Positions 1 through 11,394 of a stretch of DNA of 64,000 bases are shown here, one piece after another (positions within the stretch are counted from its first letter, which is position 1; every line of letters starts with the position of its first letter). The stretch is taken from positions 102,912 through 166,911 of the forward strand of contig ML991837.1 of assembly GCA_010094025.1 (NCBI GenBank). Direction: 5' to 3'. Below the pieces are notes generated by a model. The model was given only the letters and a program-made list of their open reading frames with translations. It made no database searches and was not told where the DNA came from. The position numbers and the translations under genes were made by a program. This DNA is from Viridothelium virens (lineage: Eukaryota; Ascomycota; Dothideomycetes; Trypetheliales; Trypetheliaceae).

Positions 1-516
1 ACCATTACCGATGCCTGCGATAATCCTGAGATATTTTCAGCATGAGAATCTTGCCGGGTGCTGTTTAGCATACCTTCCAACAATCATTTGAGCAGTGCTG
101 AAAGCTGCAATCTGTAGTATAGCCCCAATACTCATGATGGTAGTGCCGAGGAGGATCGTCTTCTTTCGTCCAAGATAATCGCCAATGACGAAGGCTCCAA
201 TGGCACCAAAGAAGCAGCCGACATCTGCCTATTTGTTAGCAAGACGGTTAGAGCGGGATTTCCAATACCATACCATAAAGAGCAGTAACCGTTCCCACGA
301 GCGAGGTATTGCCGTTTAAGCCCAGAGTATCCAGAAAGTCTGGCGTTACGATGACCCCACCTTGAGATAAAATCAGCACTGCCAACTGTCGTGTCAGGAG
401 TTGTTAGACTGACCGAAGACTCCTTGGTCGTAACCAAAAAGCGTCATATCAGTAGCGCAGGCAACAGTGACCCAGAAGGTCAGCCATGCTCCTTGCATGC
501 CAAAGTAGGGTTTCAT
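1..516 (-). CDS. MFS hexose/sugar transporter, N-terminal part (runs off left edge)
   Basis: This is the 5' portion of a plasma-membrane sugar porter of the major facilitator superfamily, which imports hexoses or related sugars. Four exons can be joined on the minus strand: 516-414, 360-274, 224-74 and 25 to the edge. All introns are about 50 nt GT-AG, and frame is kept throughout. The product starts MKPYFGMQGAWLTFWVTV, carries the family hallmark YDQGVFGG in TM1, then YDVGCFFGA, the loop 2-3 signature GDYLGRKK, and ends in VGRIIAGIGNG, where sugar porters have TM4. About 120 of an expected 500-550 residues lie in the window. The substrate cannot be told from this fragment. The start is the ATG just before the first hydrophobic segment. 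Confidence 0.85.
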
Positions 517-1804
517 ATTGAACGAGGATGAGATTGGAAGATGGAATAAAACAAGCGAGAGGGACACAAGGTTCACCAGACCCTCTTCGTCCAGCGACGG
601 CTTGGACTGCTCACAGAAAGGAATATCATGTAGTTTATATACGCATTGGGCTCGCATCTTACCGACATATCAAGACGCATAGTAGCCGCATAACGGCGCG
701 TATAATGAAGACGACACGCGATCTCTTCCATGGTGAAGATGACGTTGAGGCGTGGGCTAGATCTACCATCCTATCATCTGGAGGCGGCATCTTGCAGTGA
801 ACCCAGAGGCCCACAACATAAGGCTGGGGTTTGGATCTGGTGTCGGTGCATTGGATTGGTAGCATTGGCTCAACCCCGCAAATTCACTGGGGTTCCTTTG
901 TAGATCCACACCCTAAAACAAGGGAGTGCCCATGACAGCCAGCGCAAGTTGCGCGAGATGTGGCTCGTCATTCGTGCAATTGGCAATGAGGCGTCGCAGA
1001 GATGCGTTTGAAGGTGGTTCGTTGATGGGCTTTGACCACTTCGACGGGCCTTTTCTCGGCCCTCAAGTCGCTGACCGTGGGGTTGAGAATCTGGGGAAAT
1101 ATACGGAGGTACTTTGGGGGAGAGAGTGCGCCCCATTGGTCGTTCGCCGCGGACCGGAAGACCGCCGGGCGCCGCCGGGAATCCATGGCTGCACTACGAA
1201 AAGAAAGGAGTCATGTTATTCGATCACAGGCGTCTGAGCGTCTATTCAGCAGCATCTGTGCGCCTATGCGACTTCGTGCATCGCGTGCGCGATATAAAGA
1301 ATGTTGAGAAATGGGTGGCAAACATTCAGTAAGTTTCGTTTAAACGATTTACTTCTTGCACTGATGGTGGAAAAAGAAAAGGGTCCCCTGGATGAAGAAA
1401 AAATAATATCGAAAGCCATGTTGAGATTGCTGTTTCTTGAAAAAAAAAGAAACGAATATGATAGCATTACCTTGGCTCGACTTCAAACCAGGCTTCTCAT
1501 CATGGATTTGTAGCTTTCCATCCCGATTAATTCATGATTTGCACCCGTAGGTCCTTCAAAAATTCAACTTCACCCATCCTGCTGTCCCTGACCTAGGACA
1601 ACCCGATGTCTTCTGCTTTTACATGCCTGTGGATATCAGCACCACAGTGAAATCCGCAATCTGCGCCACTATCGAATGAGCTCGAGATCCAGCTGTTCAC
1701 TTCGACAGCCCCGCCCCTTAGGGAGGTAGTACCGCATCGAAGTCAGGCCAGAGAGAAGAATTTATTCAGAAATCTCCCACTTGGAATCTCACTCGGAATC
1801 TCAC
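517..1804. other. Intergenic; transporter promoter side
   Basis: No convincing gene is seen in this 1.3 kb. It holds the upstream region of the transporter and the 3' flank of the cupin gene. Short open frames on both strands overlap each other and show no domain or splice logic. Confidence 0.5.
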
Positions 1805-2476
1805 TCAACTGCTCTTTGAACTTCTCAAGGTAGGCTCGTAATATTCGGGATAGGTAGTCTCATAACCCAAGATCCACTGTCCCACGACGACTCCTTGAAA
1901 CCAGCACATGAAGCAGCTGTACCAATATTTCACCCACTTCGGACCAGGAACGGGAAGTGCCGGAGGACATCTGAACTGGTGAAGAAAGGCATTGAGTTGA
2001 TATACGCTTGGTGCCATGCGTGCTTTTTCACAGTCGGACAAATAGGTGAGAAAATTGCGAAAGAACATTTCTTCGCTTTCGTATTCGGGCCTGTCGTAAC
2101 TTGCCTCAATCACCAGAACCTGATTCGGATCAAGATTTTCGAAACGGTGGTACTCCCCAAGTGGAATGAAGACTTTACGATCTTCTTCGCTCTTCGCAGA
2201 GGCCGAGACTGTAAATCGACGTTTTGTTGGATCGTCATGATATGGCATTGTCCAAACACCCGTTCCTTCGCGGACATAAAAATTCTCGGTCTGGCTATGA
2301 TGGATATGCAGCAGAGGGTTCATGATGCGACTGCCGGCAGGGCACCATTGCTTTACAGAGTATTTGGAGTCCTTGGAAGTGAATTCACACTTTGAACGGC
2401 CATCTTCGAGTGGAAAAGGATTTTGGTGCGCTACTCGGGTCCGTTGAGGAGACTTCGCTGCGAGGAAAGACAGCAT
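1805..2476 (-). CDS. Cupin-fold (RmlC-like) protein
   Basis: A single-exon protein of 223 residues with one cupin barrel. The first metal-binding motif is seen as LLHIHHSQTENFYVREG (His, His, Glu and closing Gly in the expected order). The second is IPLGEYHRFEN (P-x-G-x2-H-x3-N). Cupins of this kind are small metal-dependent enzymes or binding proteins. In fungi they occur as stand-alone proteins of uncertain reaction, some of them in secondary-metabolite loci. An in-frame TGA lies three codons upstream of a TTG, and the first ATG is used here. The C-terminal third is rich in Trp and Tyr and contains a hydrophobic stretch near WFQGVVVGQWILGY that may associate with a membrane. It is divergent from isocitrate lyase, so it shares that 1 kb upstream region. 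Function unknown. Confidence 0.75.
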   Translation of the reverse strand: MLSFLAAKSPQRTRVAHQNPFPLEDGRSKCEFTSKDSKYSVKQWCPAGSRIMNPLLHIHHSQTENFYVREGTGVWTMPYHDDPTKRRFTVSASAKSEEDRKVFIPLGEYHRFENLDPNQVLVIEASYDRPEYESEEMFFRNFLTYLSDCEKARMAPSVYQLNAFLHQFRCPPALPVPGPKWVKYWYSCFMCWFQGVVVGQWILGYETTYPEYYEPTLRSSKSS

Positions 2477-3493
2477 AATCAAGTGGTATCACAACAGTAA
2501 GGTTTGCGTCGCCAGTGATCGTCTTGGTAGGATGACTGGCTCGACTGAATGACGTCTTCGAGCATCGACATGGGAGAGTACGGAGTGAGTGAAAAGGTTC
2601 GCTTCGTTGGAAATACCTCTGCCATCCTTATATGCCTGGGCGAAACCAACTTTCATCCCTGAATTCAGCTTGCTGCGCTTACGCGACGCAGACCGGTGTT
2701 GTACCAATCTCTGGAGGACACGGTTTCCCCAGTTGAAAAGCTACCCCACGCCTGTGACAAGAACCAACCAGAAAATTGACACTGTACCGACAACCAAATC
2801 TCTTCAAGCATATGCTGTGGTTGCTTAGCAGCCTGGCATATCCTCTGCTTTAGAGGGGCATAAGTATCGCCCTGCGGCTGAGTTTAGAGTACTCTAAGAC
2901 AGCACAGACACAGGAACAGGCTCCCAACACCGGCTGACATGCGGCAGTGGAGTTGATGAAGAAAGATCAACGGCGAGATGTTCTGTCAATTAAATTGACA
3001 AGCCAATGTTAAAATGACAAGAGGCTTGAAGGTACGTCTATTATTGCCCAGGATTTGACCAAGTCTTTTGTCGGGTCGAACCTCGGCATATATCATAGGC
3101 GGCATCGACTCTACCGACTCTGTGACTCTCTCTCCACACGACGCTAAGCCGGCAACCTCAAACGCATCAACTGAGGCTTCCCCCATTAGACCGAGGAACA
3201 TCCGCTTGGCTAACCATTCCCTCGGCCAAGTCTGGGTTCTGGGCCAGGAATGGCACTTAGCCTGGCTACTACGAGCTTTGATCTGGCTCACCATAGCTGC
3301 CGTACTCCGATCAGTTCCGAGTTATAGTTATTTGCTTGTGATCGTTTATTAAGGTTGGTCGTGCCCATGCTGTAAGGGCGATGTCATTACGTCTTGAATC
3401 CTTTTATCCTCTTCTCCTTTCTCACCGTTTCTCCTCATTCTTGCATACATTTCCAATATCCTTCTTTAACGCCAATTGGTTTTTTCTATAATC
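2477..3493. promoter_or_regulatory. Divergent promoter region cupin / isocitrate lyase with three CCTCGG-type elements
   Basis: This 1 kb region separates two divergent genes and has no convincing ORF. It contains CCTCGG at 3081-3086, CCGAGG at 3191-3196 and CCTCGG at 3220-3225, that is 270-415 bp before the isocitrate lyase ATG. CCTCGG is the hexamer bound by the fatty-acid regulators FarA and FarB in Aspergillus, and isocitrate lyase is one of their known targets. Direct control here is inferred from the motif cluster. Confidence 0.6.
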
Positions 3494-5297
3494 ATGGCGT
3501 CCCTCGATGCTGAAGAGCAGGCATACCAAGCGGAGGTAAAGGCCGTGAAGCAGTGGTGGACGGATTCAAGATGGAGATACACACGACGGCCCTTCACTGC
3601 AGAGCAGATTGTAGCCAAGAGAGGAAACTTGAAGATCGAATACCCCAGTAACGCCATGTCTAAGAAACTCTGGAAGATCCTCGAAGGAAGATTTCAGGTA
3701 TAAACAAGGGACCGCATGACGCAATTGCCACTCTACTAAAATTAGAGTAGAACAAAGATACCAGTTTCACATACGGCTGCTTAGATCCGGTCATGGTTAC
3801 CCAAATGGCCAAATACCTCGATACTGTCTATGTTTCAGGTTGGCAGTGCTCATCAACTGCATCATCCACGGACGAACCTGGTCCAGATCTTGCAGATTAT
3901 CCTTACGTATGTTTGAATGTACTTTATCATTGCAAGGAATGCTGATGCAGGTTAAGACTACGGTTCCAAACAAAGTCCAACACCTCTGGTTCGCACAACT
4001 CTTCCACGACCGGAAACAAAGAGAGGAACGTCTCACAACACCGAAGGACCAAAGAGCCAACGTCGCTAACACAGACTACCTCCGACCCATCATCGCTGAT
4101 GCCGATACCGGCCATGGCGGTCTCACCGCCATCATGAAGCTCACCAAGCTATTCGTCGAAAAGGGGGCTGCTGGTATCCACATCGAAGACCAAGCCCCAG
4201 GCACGAAGAAATGCGGACACATGGCGGGGAAAGTCCTCGTCCCCATCAGTGAACACATCAACCGCCTCGTCGCTATTCGTGCCCAAGCCGACATCATGGG
4301 CTCCGACCTGCTCGCCGTCGCCCGGACCGACTCTGAAGCCGCCACCCTCATCACATCCACGATCGATCCACGCGACCACGCCTTCATCCTCGGCAGTACG
4401 AACCCGGCGTTGCAGCCGCTGAATGACCTCATGATTGCTGCTGAGGCGAGTGGTCAGTCCGGGGATGCACTTCAAGCGATTGAGGACCAATGGACGGCGC
4501 AGGCCGGACTGAAGCTCTTCCCTGAGGCGGTTGTCGATACGATCAATGCGGGCGTGCATGTCAATAAGCAGGGGCTGATCAAAGAGTTCTTGGCGCAGAG
4601 TAAGGGCAAGAGTAACGCAGAGGCGCGCGCGATTGCGAAGGGGATTACGGGCGTGGAGATTTTCTTCGATTGGGATGCCCCCAGGACGAGGGAGGGCTAC
4701 TATAGGTACAAGGGCGGCTGCCAGTGCGCCGTCAACCGGGCGGTGGCATATGCACCGTTCTGCGATTTGATCTGGATGGAGAGTAAGCTGCCCGATTTTG
4801 AGCAAGCCAAGGAGTTTGCCGAAGGCGTGCATGCTGTGTGGCCTGAGCAGAAGTATGTGTCTTCCAAGTATATCCCGGCTACTCAGCTCGTGGTCTATGT
4901 GAAAATTTGGATGAGTCACTGACATTCAATCTCTCTTAGACTTGCATACAACCTTTCCCCCTCATTCAACTGGAAAGCTGCCATGAAACCCTCCGACCAG
5001 GAAACCTACATCAAGCGTCTGGCTCAGCTTGGCTTCTGCTGGCAATTCATCACCCTAGCTGGTCTCCACCAGACCGCTCTTATGGCCAATAAGTTCTCCA
5101 AGGCATATGGCACACAGGGTATGCGTGCATATGGCGAGCTGATCCAGGAGCCTGAGATGAACGAGAAGGTTGATGTAGTGACACACCAGAAATGGAGCGG
5201 GGCAAACTATGTGGATAATCTACTCAAAATGGTGACTGGAGGGGTGAGCAGCACGAGTGCCATGGGGAAGGGGGTGACTGAGGATCAATTCAAATGA
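3494..5297 (+). CDS. acuD: Isocitrate lyase (glyoxylate cycle)
   Basis: It cleaves isocitrate to succinate and glyoxylate, the first glyoxylate-bypass step that lets fungi grow on acetate and fatty acids. Exons 3494-3697, 3751-3906, 3957-4852 and 4940-5297 give 537 residues, the usual length for fungal enzymes. The first intron has a TACTAAA branch site. The third exon could instead begin at 3951, adding two residues. The catalytic signature KKCGHMAGK is intact, as are the active-site stretches ADADTGHGG and [11 protein letters not shown]. It matches isocitrate lyase rather than 2-methylisocitrate lyase along its whole length, including the fungal start [19 protein letters not shown] and end WSGANYVDN. 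The C-terminus is EDQFK, so there is no evident PTS1 peroxisomal signal. Three FarA/FarB-type hexamers lie upstream, in keeping with fatty-acid induction. Confidence 0.97.
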
Positions 5298-6372
5298 AAT
5301 AGAAGCTTCGCTTCGTCAATCTAAGACGTTATATTTAGATCCGTAGAATCACTCGATCATGATCTGATGCTGCAACCATGGCAACGTAAAGCACTTCGCA
5401 CACAGACGGAGAGGCTTCAAAAAAATTGAGTAAATTGGGGGTATCTCTTTTTACTATTTTCCGCTCTCCTGCTAGCTCACCGTCTCTTCCCAGCCACTGC
5501 TGCAATACTATAATTTACCTGCACAAATAGACACCAGTACACTGGATCCGGATCTATATCTCTAGAAACCGCCGTTCTTCCCTATCGCCGACAAACAAAC
5601 TCTTTCTCGCGAGGCCTTTGCCCCTCCTGCTAGCTGACAGTTATTAGACCCCCCCGCTTTCAATGAATAGAAGACTTTCCCCACGAATTGCTTTGCCGTT
5701 TACCGGAGCCCTCTCCCTTTCCCTTGATCAAGAAATTACACTAAGAACAGTCGAAGTGGGATGAAAGGAAAAAGGAAAAGTTCGCATCGCCTGACTGCAG
5801 CTTCGCTCACTCAATACCGCCGCTGCCGTACTCAGAAGAACACAAAAGAAAAAGAGGTGCGACAAGCAGTATGCTCCACCACCCGCTCAAACTCCTCGGC
5901 TCTCCTGATATAGACGGTAATGGCACGATGTATCAACAATGCTCTTCGAAGCCTCCACTCCGCCAAGAAAACCAGTAACACAAACAGAAAACAAACAAAC
6001 AGACAGGAAAAAACCCCCCGAGTTGCTATCCCCATGCAGACGCCACCCAATGCAAGAATGCACCAACAGAAGAGGACAAAGGAGAAAGCAGAGACCGGAA
6101 TGGGTGTGGCCAGAAAAATGCGACAACCGTTGTGATCGCCTCCCAAGCCTGCTGCTGCTGGGCGCAATAGACGCCAACGAACTCGAAGAACGCGAGCACT
6201 TGCTTCGAACTCTTCCTCCAGCACCTCACCACAATCTTCCTTGCCAATCTTCAATGCCCCTCCCACCCCTCGCCCCACTTCCTCTCTCCGCTCCCCTTTC
6301 CTCCTTTCTTTCAGCCACCTAGATTCTCATCTCACACTCCCCACTCTCCAGCTCCTACCCCCCCACCAATCC
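5298..6372. other. Convergent 3' intergenic region
   Basis: This region lies between the ends of isocitrate lyase and the KIN4 kinase, and presumably holds both 3' UTRs. Overlapping frames here (for example 5832-6278 on minus) are low-complexity and unsupported. The last 150 bp before the kinase stop are strongly pyrimidine-rich. Confidence 0.5.
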
Positions 6373-6534
6373 TCACCGCCCCCCTTTCTCCCTCCCTCTC
6401 CCGGTCCTTCTAAAGAAATCCATGACCCGCCTCGCCGCGCCACTGCTCCCCGAATGCTGGCCCGCGCCCGCATTCGCCTCATACGCGTCCCCAAACCGGC
6501 GGTTCTTCCCCACGACCCCACCACCCGGCCGCAT

Positions 6535-6567
<33 letters not shown>

Positions 6568-9500
6568 CGTCGGCTCCCCAGCACCAGCACCAATCCCCGT
6601 CGCAGACGTAGGGCTCGTGATCGGAGCGTAGGTGGTGTTAGGATACGCATGGCTGTTGCCGTGACCGTGACCACTGCCATTATTATTGTTATTGTACGCG
6701 CTCGCATACTGCTGCTGTATCTGACTCGGATGAGCGAGGTTACCGGCGCTGTTCCCCAGGATCTGCTGCGCCTTGGTGGTGTGCGCAGACGGATACGACG
6801 TTGGCGCAGGAGTCTGGGGTGATTGTGGTGCGTAGGCCGATTGGGGAGTGGTTGGGGAGCGCATGCTGCCTCCAGCGGCGCCAGATGCGGCGCGGTGGCG
6901 CTGCTGGGGATCGATGACGCTGTCGTAGAGGACAGGAATGTTGCTGCCGGTAGTGCTCTGGCTAGGGGAGCGGCTCTCACCACGGCCGAACGCCATGCCT
7001 TGGTGGGGGCGGGAGGCAGGGCGGTTGCCGCCTGGGGATTGCACGACCGAGTTGCGGCGAGAGGAGGTGTTGGCTTCCATGTCGCGGCTATAGCGGTTGC
7101 TCGTGAAGGAGGAGGGAAGGAAGGAAAAGCGACGAGAGGAGCGGTTCGAGGACTCATCGGTATTTTTGCGACTAAAGCCCCAGGAAGTGCGTCGGGATTC
7201 ATTAGACTTCCGACTTTGGGGCGCGTCGCTGGGCAAGGGACTTGGCATGCTGGTGGGCGGATGCGAGCGGTCTTTCTTGGGAGGTTTTGGTGCTCCATCT
7301 TTATCCGAAGATCGACTAAAGATAGAAGCTGGGCGGCTGAAGACCTTGTCAGTTATACTGCCGACTGTGCTCGACCGCTTGTGTCCATTCGCTCTTCCAG
7401 ATACAGATCTGTCATCGTACGATTGCTGCGAACTTGAAGGTATCCGTTGTCCCACAGGACGATTGTTTGAGGGCTCTCCGATAGGTGTTTGCTCTTGGGG
7501 TATGGGATGAGATATTGCGTATGATCCTCTGCTTCTTGGAGGCTGAGAGAAACGACCCTGGGCATTGGTTGGAGCGACGGTTGCAGCGGCTGGTTGGCCA
7601 TACGAGTTGCCTCGGGATGGCAGTCTAGAGTTACTGCCAATCGTTCCTCCCGTAGACGGTCTAGCGGAAGAGGTAGGTGGTGCTTGCGCCAGGTTGAAGC
7701 CCGTGGTATCAGAGACCGATCGAGGAGCCTCACGAGTTGGCCGAGAAGGTGGAGGCATCTCTTGCTGAATGCTCTGCCGACCAGAAGACTCGGGACGCTG
7801 TCCACTTCGAATAGCAGCCGAGCTATGACCTTGTTGCGGAGGTCCTTGAGAAGGCTCTTCCTTAGGGCCTGCATGGCTTGCTTGTGTACGCGTTTTATTG
7901 TTGGCATCCTTGGTGGTTGCCGGTGTCGGTGTTTGGCTGGACGATTGGCCTCTGACTGTTGATGACTGTGGCGCAACGTATTCGACTTGGACCGTTCTGC
8001 GCTTGGGGTCGCGCGGGGCGCCTTTTCTATCATTTCCGTTCGTCTGGTCGATAGTCCCGTGCTTTTGAACGAGCCCACCGATTGGCGCCACTGTCGAATG
8101 GGATTTTGATGGTTCTCGCACAGATGCACTTCTTTGAAGACCGACTTCGAAGGGATCTTCTGCTCTGATGTTAGCTGCTATAAAGCGTGACGCCTTTTTG
8201 AAATATGGCTTCTGGTCTTACCGACTGGTACTGTGATATCAGCAATATCACTACTTGTCGTAGTACTGCTTGTGATGAACCCTACAAGGTGGGAAAATTC
8301 GCTGAGCCAGCTGTGTCTTGCGACTTCAAAAAGATCCGCCCTTTTCCTTGGCTCAGGCACCAGAATCCGCCGTAGCAGATCTCGTGCATGCGGCGTTACA
8401 TATTCAGGGAATGTGAGCGTGGTCGAAACAATGTATTTGTATAGTAGATTGATGTTGTCTCCCTCAGGGTTCGCGGGATCGTCGTCAAAAGGTAAATAGC
8501 CAGCCAACATGGCATACTGAGAAGTCACATGAGCAAGAGGGATCAACGTGAAGATTGCAAGAAATGCTTACCAGAATGACGCCACAGCTCCACACATCCA
8601 CTTTTCTGCCGGTGTATAGTGAGTCACTAACTACCAACTCCGGAGCAGCATAACAAGGGCTACCACAGCTCGTCTGCATCAAGTCGCCTCGGCGGTGGCC
8701 GTTCTGCCCCGGCTGCTCTAAACCGGCCTTTTTCACAAACTCTCGATTAGACAGATTGTACTCAATCTCATCCCCAAGCTCGTCGTTGGGGTCAAAAGTA
8801 TTGGCAAAGCCAAAGTCGCTGATGATGATATTGCGGTTTCGGTCCAAAAGAAGATTCTCCAACTTCAGGTCGCGGTGAACAATTCCCTTTTTGTGCAGGT
8901 ACCCTATGCCTGACACAAGCTGGGCGAACAGTCGCCTGGCAGCGTTATCCTTCAGATAGCGGTGGTTCAAGATGTAGTCAAAGAGTTCGCCGCCCGAGGC
9001 ATATTCCAGAATAATACCAATGTGCCGTTCCGTCTCCACCATTTCGTGTAGCCTGACAATATTTGGATGTTGTAGCTGCCGAAGAATGGCAATCTCTCGG
9101 TAGATTTTGGGCAGTCGGCTCGGATTGGATCCGAGTTGTTCTCGCCGAATGAGCTTGATGGCAACTTGAACGCCCCCTTCTTTCTTCCAACCCATCTTGA
9201 CTTTGCCAAACTCTCCCTCTCCAAGCGTTTGGCCTAAGATGTACTCGCCAAAGCGTGTTTCCTTGGATCGAGACTCCTTCTTGAATTCTTGTCGACTTCT
9301 TCTCTTTTCTGATCTGGCGGTGTCGTCAACACCTTCGCTTCCGACGAGGGCCAGACCAGAGACTGGGGTTGTCGCCTCAGACCCTATTTGCGATGGGCGA
9401 GACTCGTCTACTCGAGCCTTTTCCCGAGCCAAATCATCCTCCGGATCATCGATGACGAGCCTGTTGATGATTGTACTGTCTTCCCTCGGGAGTTCAGCAG

Positions 9501-9969
9501 CGACCGGTGTTGAGCCAGTTGCAGCAGGAGATCTTGCTTGTGTCGGCGAAGGCCTCGATCTTGTGCTGGCGGTCCGTTGGGGTGCATCCTTCGGCGATTG
9601 TTGTCCACGATGTCGGGACTGAGAAGAAGGTGTGGTCGTAGCTGGCTCTTCCGGGATTGTTGGAGTGGGGGCTTGCGAGTGGGATTGTTGTCGCTGTGCG
9701 AAAGGTCGCTGCGAGGAAGAAGTATGCGGCGAGGAAGAGTCGATTGGGGAATTGTGTGAGGAAACAGGCAGGGACTGATTTCGCGGAGTCATGCTTGACG
9801 AAGCGATTGAGGGCGAATAGTATTGAGCTTGCTGCGGGGTGGTTGGCGAGGCCTGAGAGGAGCCATTGCCGCTGGAGCGTCTGCTGGGTCGCTGCTGCTG
9901 GTGGTGATACTGGCGGTTGGAAGGAATTGCAGGTGCAGGTGATTGTTGTTGCAGCGCGGCGGAAGACAT
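6373..9969 (-). CDS. kin4: KIN4-type serine/threonine protein kinase
   Basis: This is a CAMK-like kinase of the KIN4 group, which in yeast enforces the spindle position checkpoint by blocking mitotic exit. The Aspergillus relative KfsA acts on septation. Exons 9969-8572, 8516-8222 and 8159-6373 give 1159 residues. The kinase domain covers about 241-545. It has the glycine loop GEGEFGKV, VAIK lysine near 272, HRD 365-367, DFG 385-387, an extended activation segment typical of KIN4 (around RRGDLMQTSCGSPCYAAPE), and DVWSCGVIL. Both ends are long, disordered and rich in Ser, Pro and Gln, with a CAG-encoded Gln run near 6540-6563. The protein ends in a short basic motif, MDFFRRTGRGR. The start chosen is MSSAAL; an in-frame upstream Met at 10116 is less likely because the stretch between is proline-poor and unlike the rest. 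Confidence 0.9.
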
Positions 9970-11394
9970 GGTAAGAGGAAGGCAAGCCTTCCTGATGCGA
10001 CCGGGGAAGAATTCGAGGGCAGTGTGGAGTCGGTCGCACGCGACAGAGTCGGCTGTGGTGTGTGGGAGAGGAGGACGGGAGGAGTAGTGGTGGTTGTTTT
10101 GGAGGGACGGGAGCAATCAGATGCAGCGGCGGAAAAGGCTGGCACAGGGCGAACCAGGAGCTCCCGAACGAACGGGATCCGGGAGTTTTGAGCGGTCTCG
10201 TTCGGCGTGCAGCCAAGCGACGGCGAATGGGAGACGCTCGAAGAACGCTTCTTTTTGCGCAATCAGAGAGCGATTGAGAAGATTGGAGCGTGGACACTGC
10301 TCAGAAGGAGAGAGTCGCCGAGTGAGGGTGATCTTTGGTGCTTTGGTACTGGCAATTGCCACAGCAGCCAGCTCGCTCTCCCAGGCCCAGCACATCCCAA
10401 CTCACAATCACCCTCACCACGCTCACCCTCACACTTGCCCTCGACGGCCCTAGGTAGGGAATTACGCGCCCTAGCTCATTTCGCTCCTGCGTACGAAACA
10501 AGCAGGGGCCCATGAACACGCTCATGCCCACCATGTCCACCAGGCCTGCCACGGATCGCCGCCTGCATCTGCCACTTCATCTAACCTCACCGTCATGCCC
10601 TAGCAACTTTTGCTGCATCACCGCTGCGCAACGGAACCCTACCTACCTACGCATACTAGCCACCAAAATCTGCTGCCGCATAGCAGTTTATGCGCTCCAT
10701 CTGGGCTGTGCAGACCCGGCAATCTCGGTGCTGGACGGCCATCCTCTTCACCCCGGTGAGCCCCCTAGTCATCAAGAAGAGACCCAAATGCTTTTCGTCT
10801 CCCCCATGTGTGCGGTGTAGAGCATGTCATCATATCCCTACAGTACATAGCTACGGTTCCTGTGCGTCTGACACACAGAAGCACGGAAGCCTCTTGTTTC
10901 AAAGCCACAGCTGATGTGGGTAAGCCGACTAGGCAGGCTTTCGGGACGGGCCAATTCTCCAGCTGAGGTGAATGGTGTGAATGGCGGTGCGCGCTTCCCG
11001 CATGTTTACGCTTGTCCGCTCCTGCCCTTGCCCCAACCTCTCGGCGCTTTATCCGACTCGAGGCCACACCCGTCTCTGAAACTCCTCTCATCAGCCCTTA
11101 CCCCTTAGTTTCCCACGTGCCTCCGCGACCAGCATTACATCCCATCAGGGTGCGGACCGGAATGGAACGCGTCTCGAAATAGTCCTGAACCATCTTGATC
11201 TACCCTTCAGCCTCGCGAGCCATCTAACTCACTGACGTCAAGCCAAAAAAGCTCAAGCCACAAAGCTATCGCCTAATCAGTCTCTAGGCAATTGTCCCTA
11301 CACCCAGACTTAGCGGCCCGACTATCCCTCTCTCGTAACAAGAACGACATTGGCTTACGAGCTCCTGCTTGGATATCCCTCATTGCACGACAAT
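9970..11394. promoter_or_regulatory. Divergent promoter region KIN4 / F-box gene
   Basis: This 1.4 kb holds the upstream regions of two divergent genes. It contains C- and T-rich tracts (for example around 10395-10445), which are usual near fungal start sites. I see no convincing gene in it, although many short overlapping frames exist. Confidence 0.45.

Noticed and set aside
5832-6278. 148-codon minus ORF between isocitrate lyase and KIN4
   Set aside because: Low-complexity composition, overlaps several other frames and sits in the 3' UTR zone of two convergent genes.
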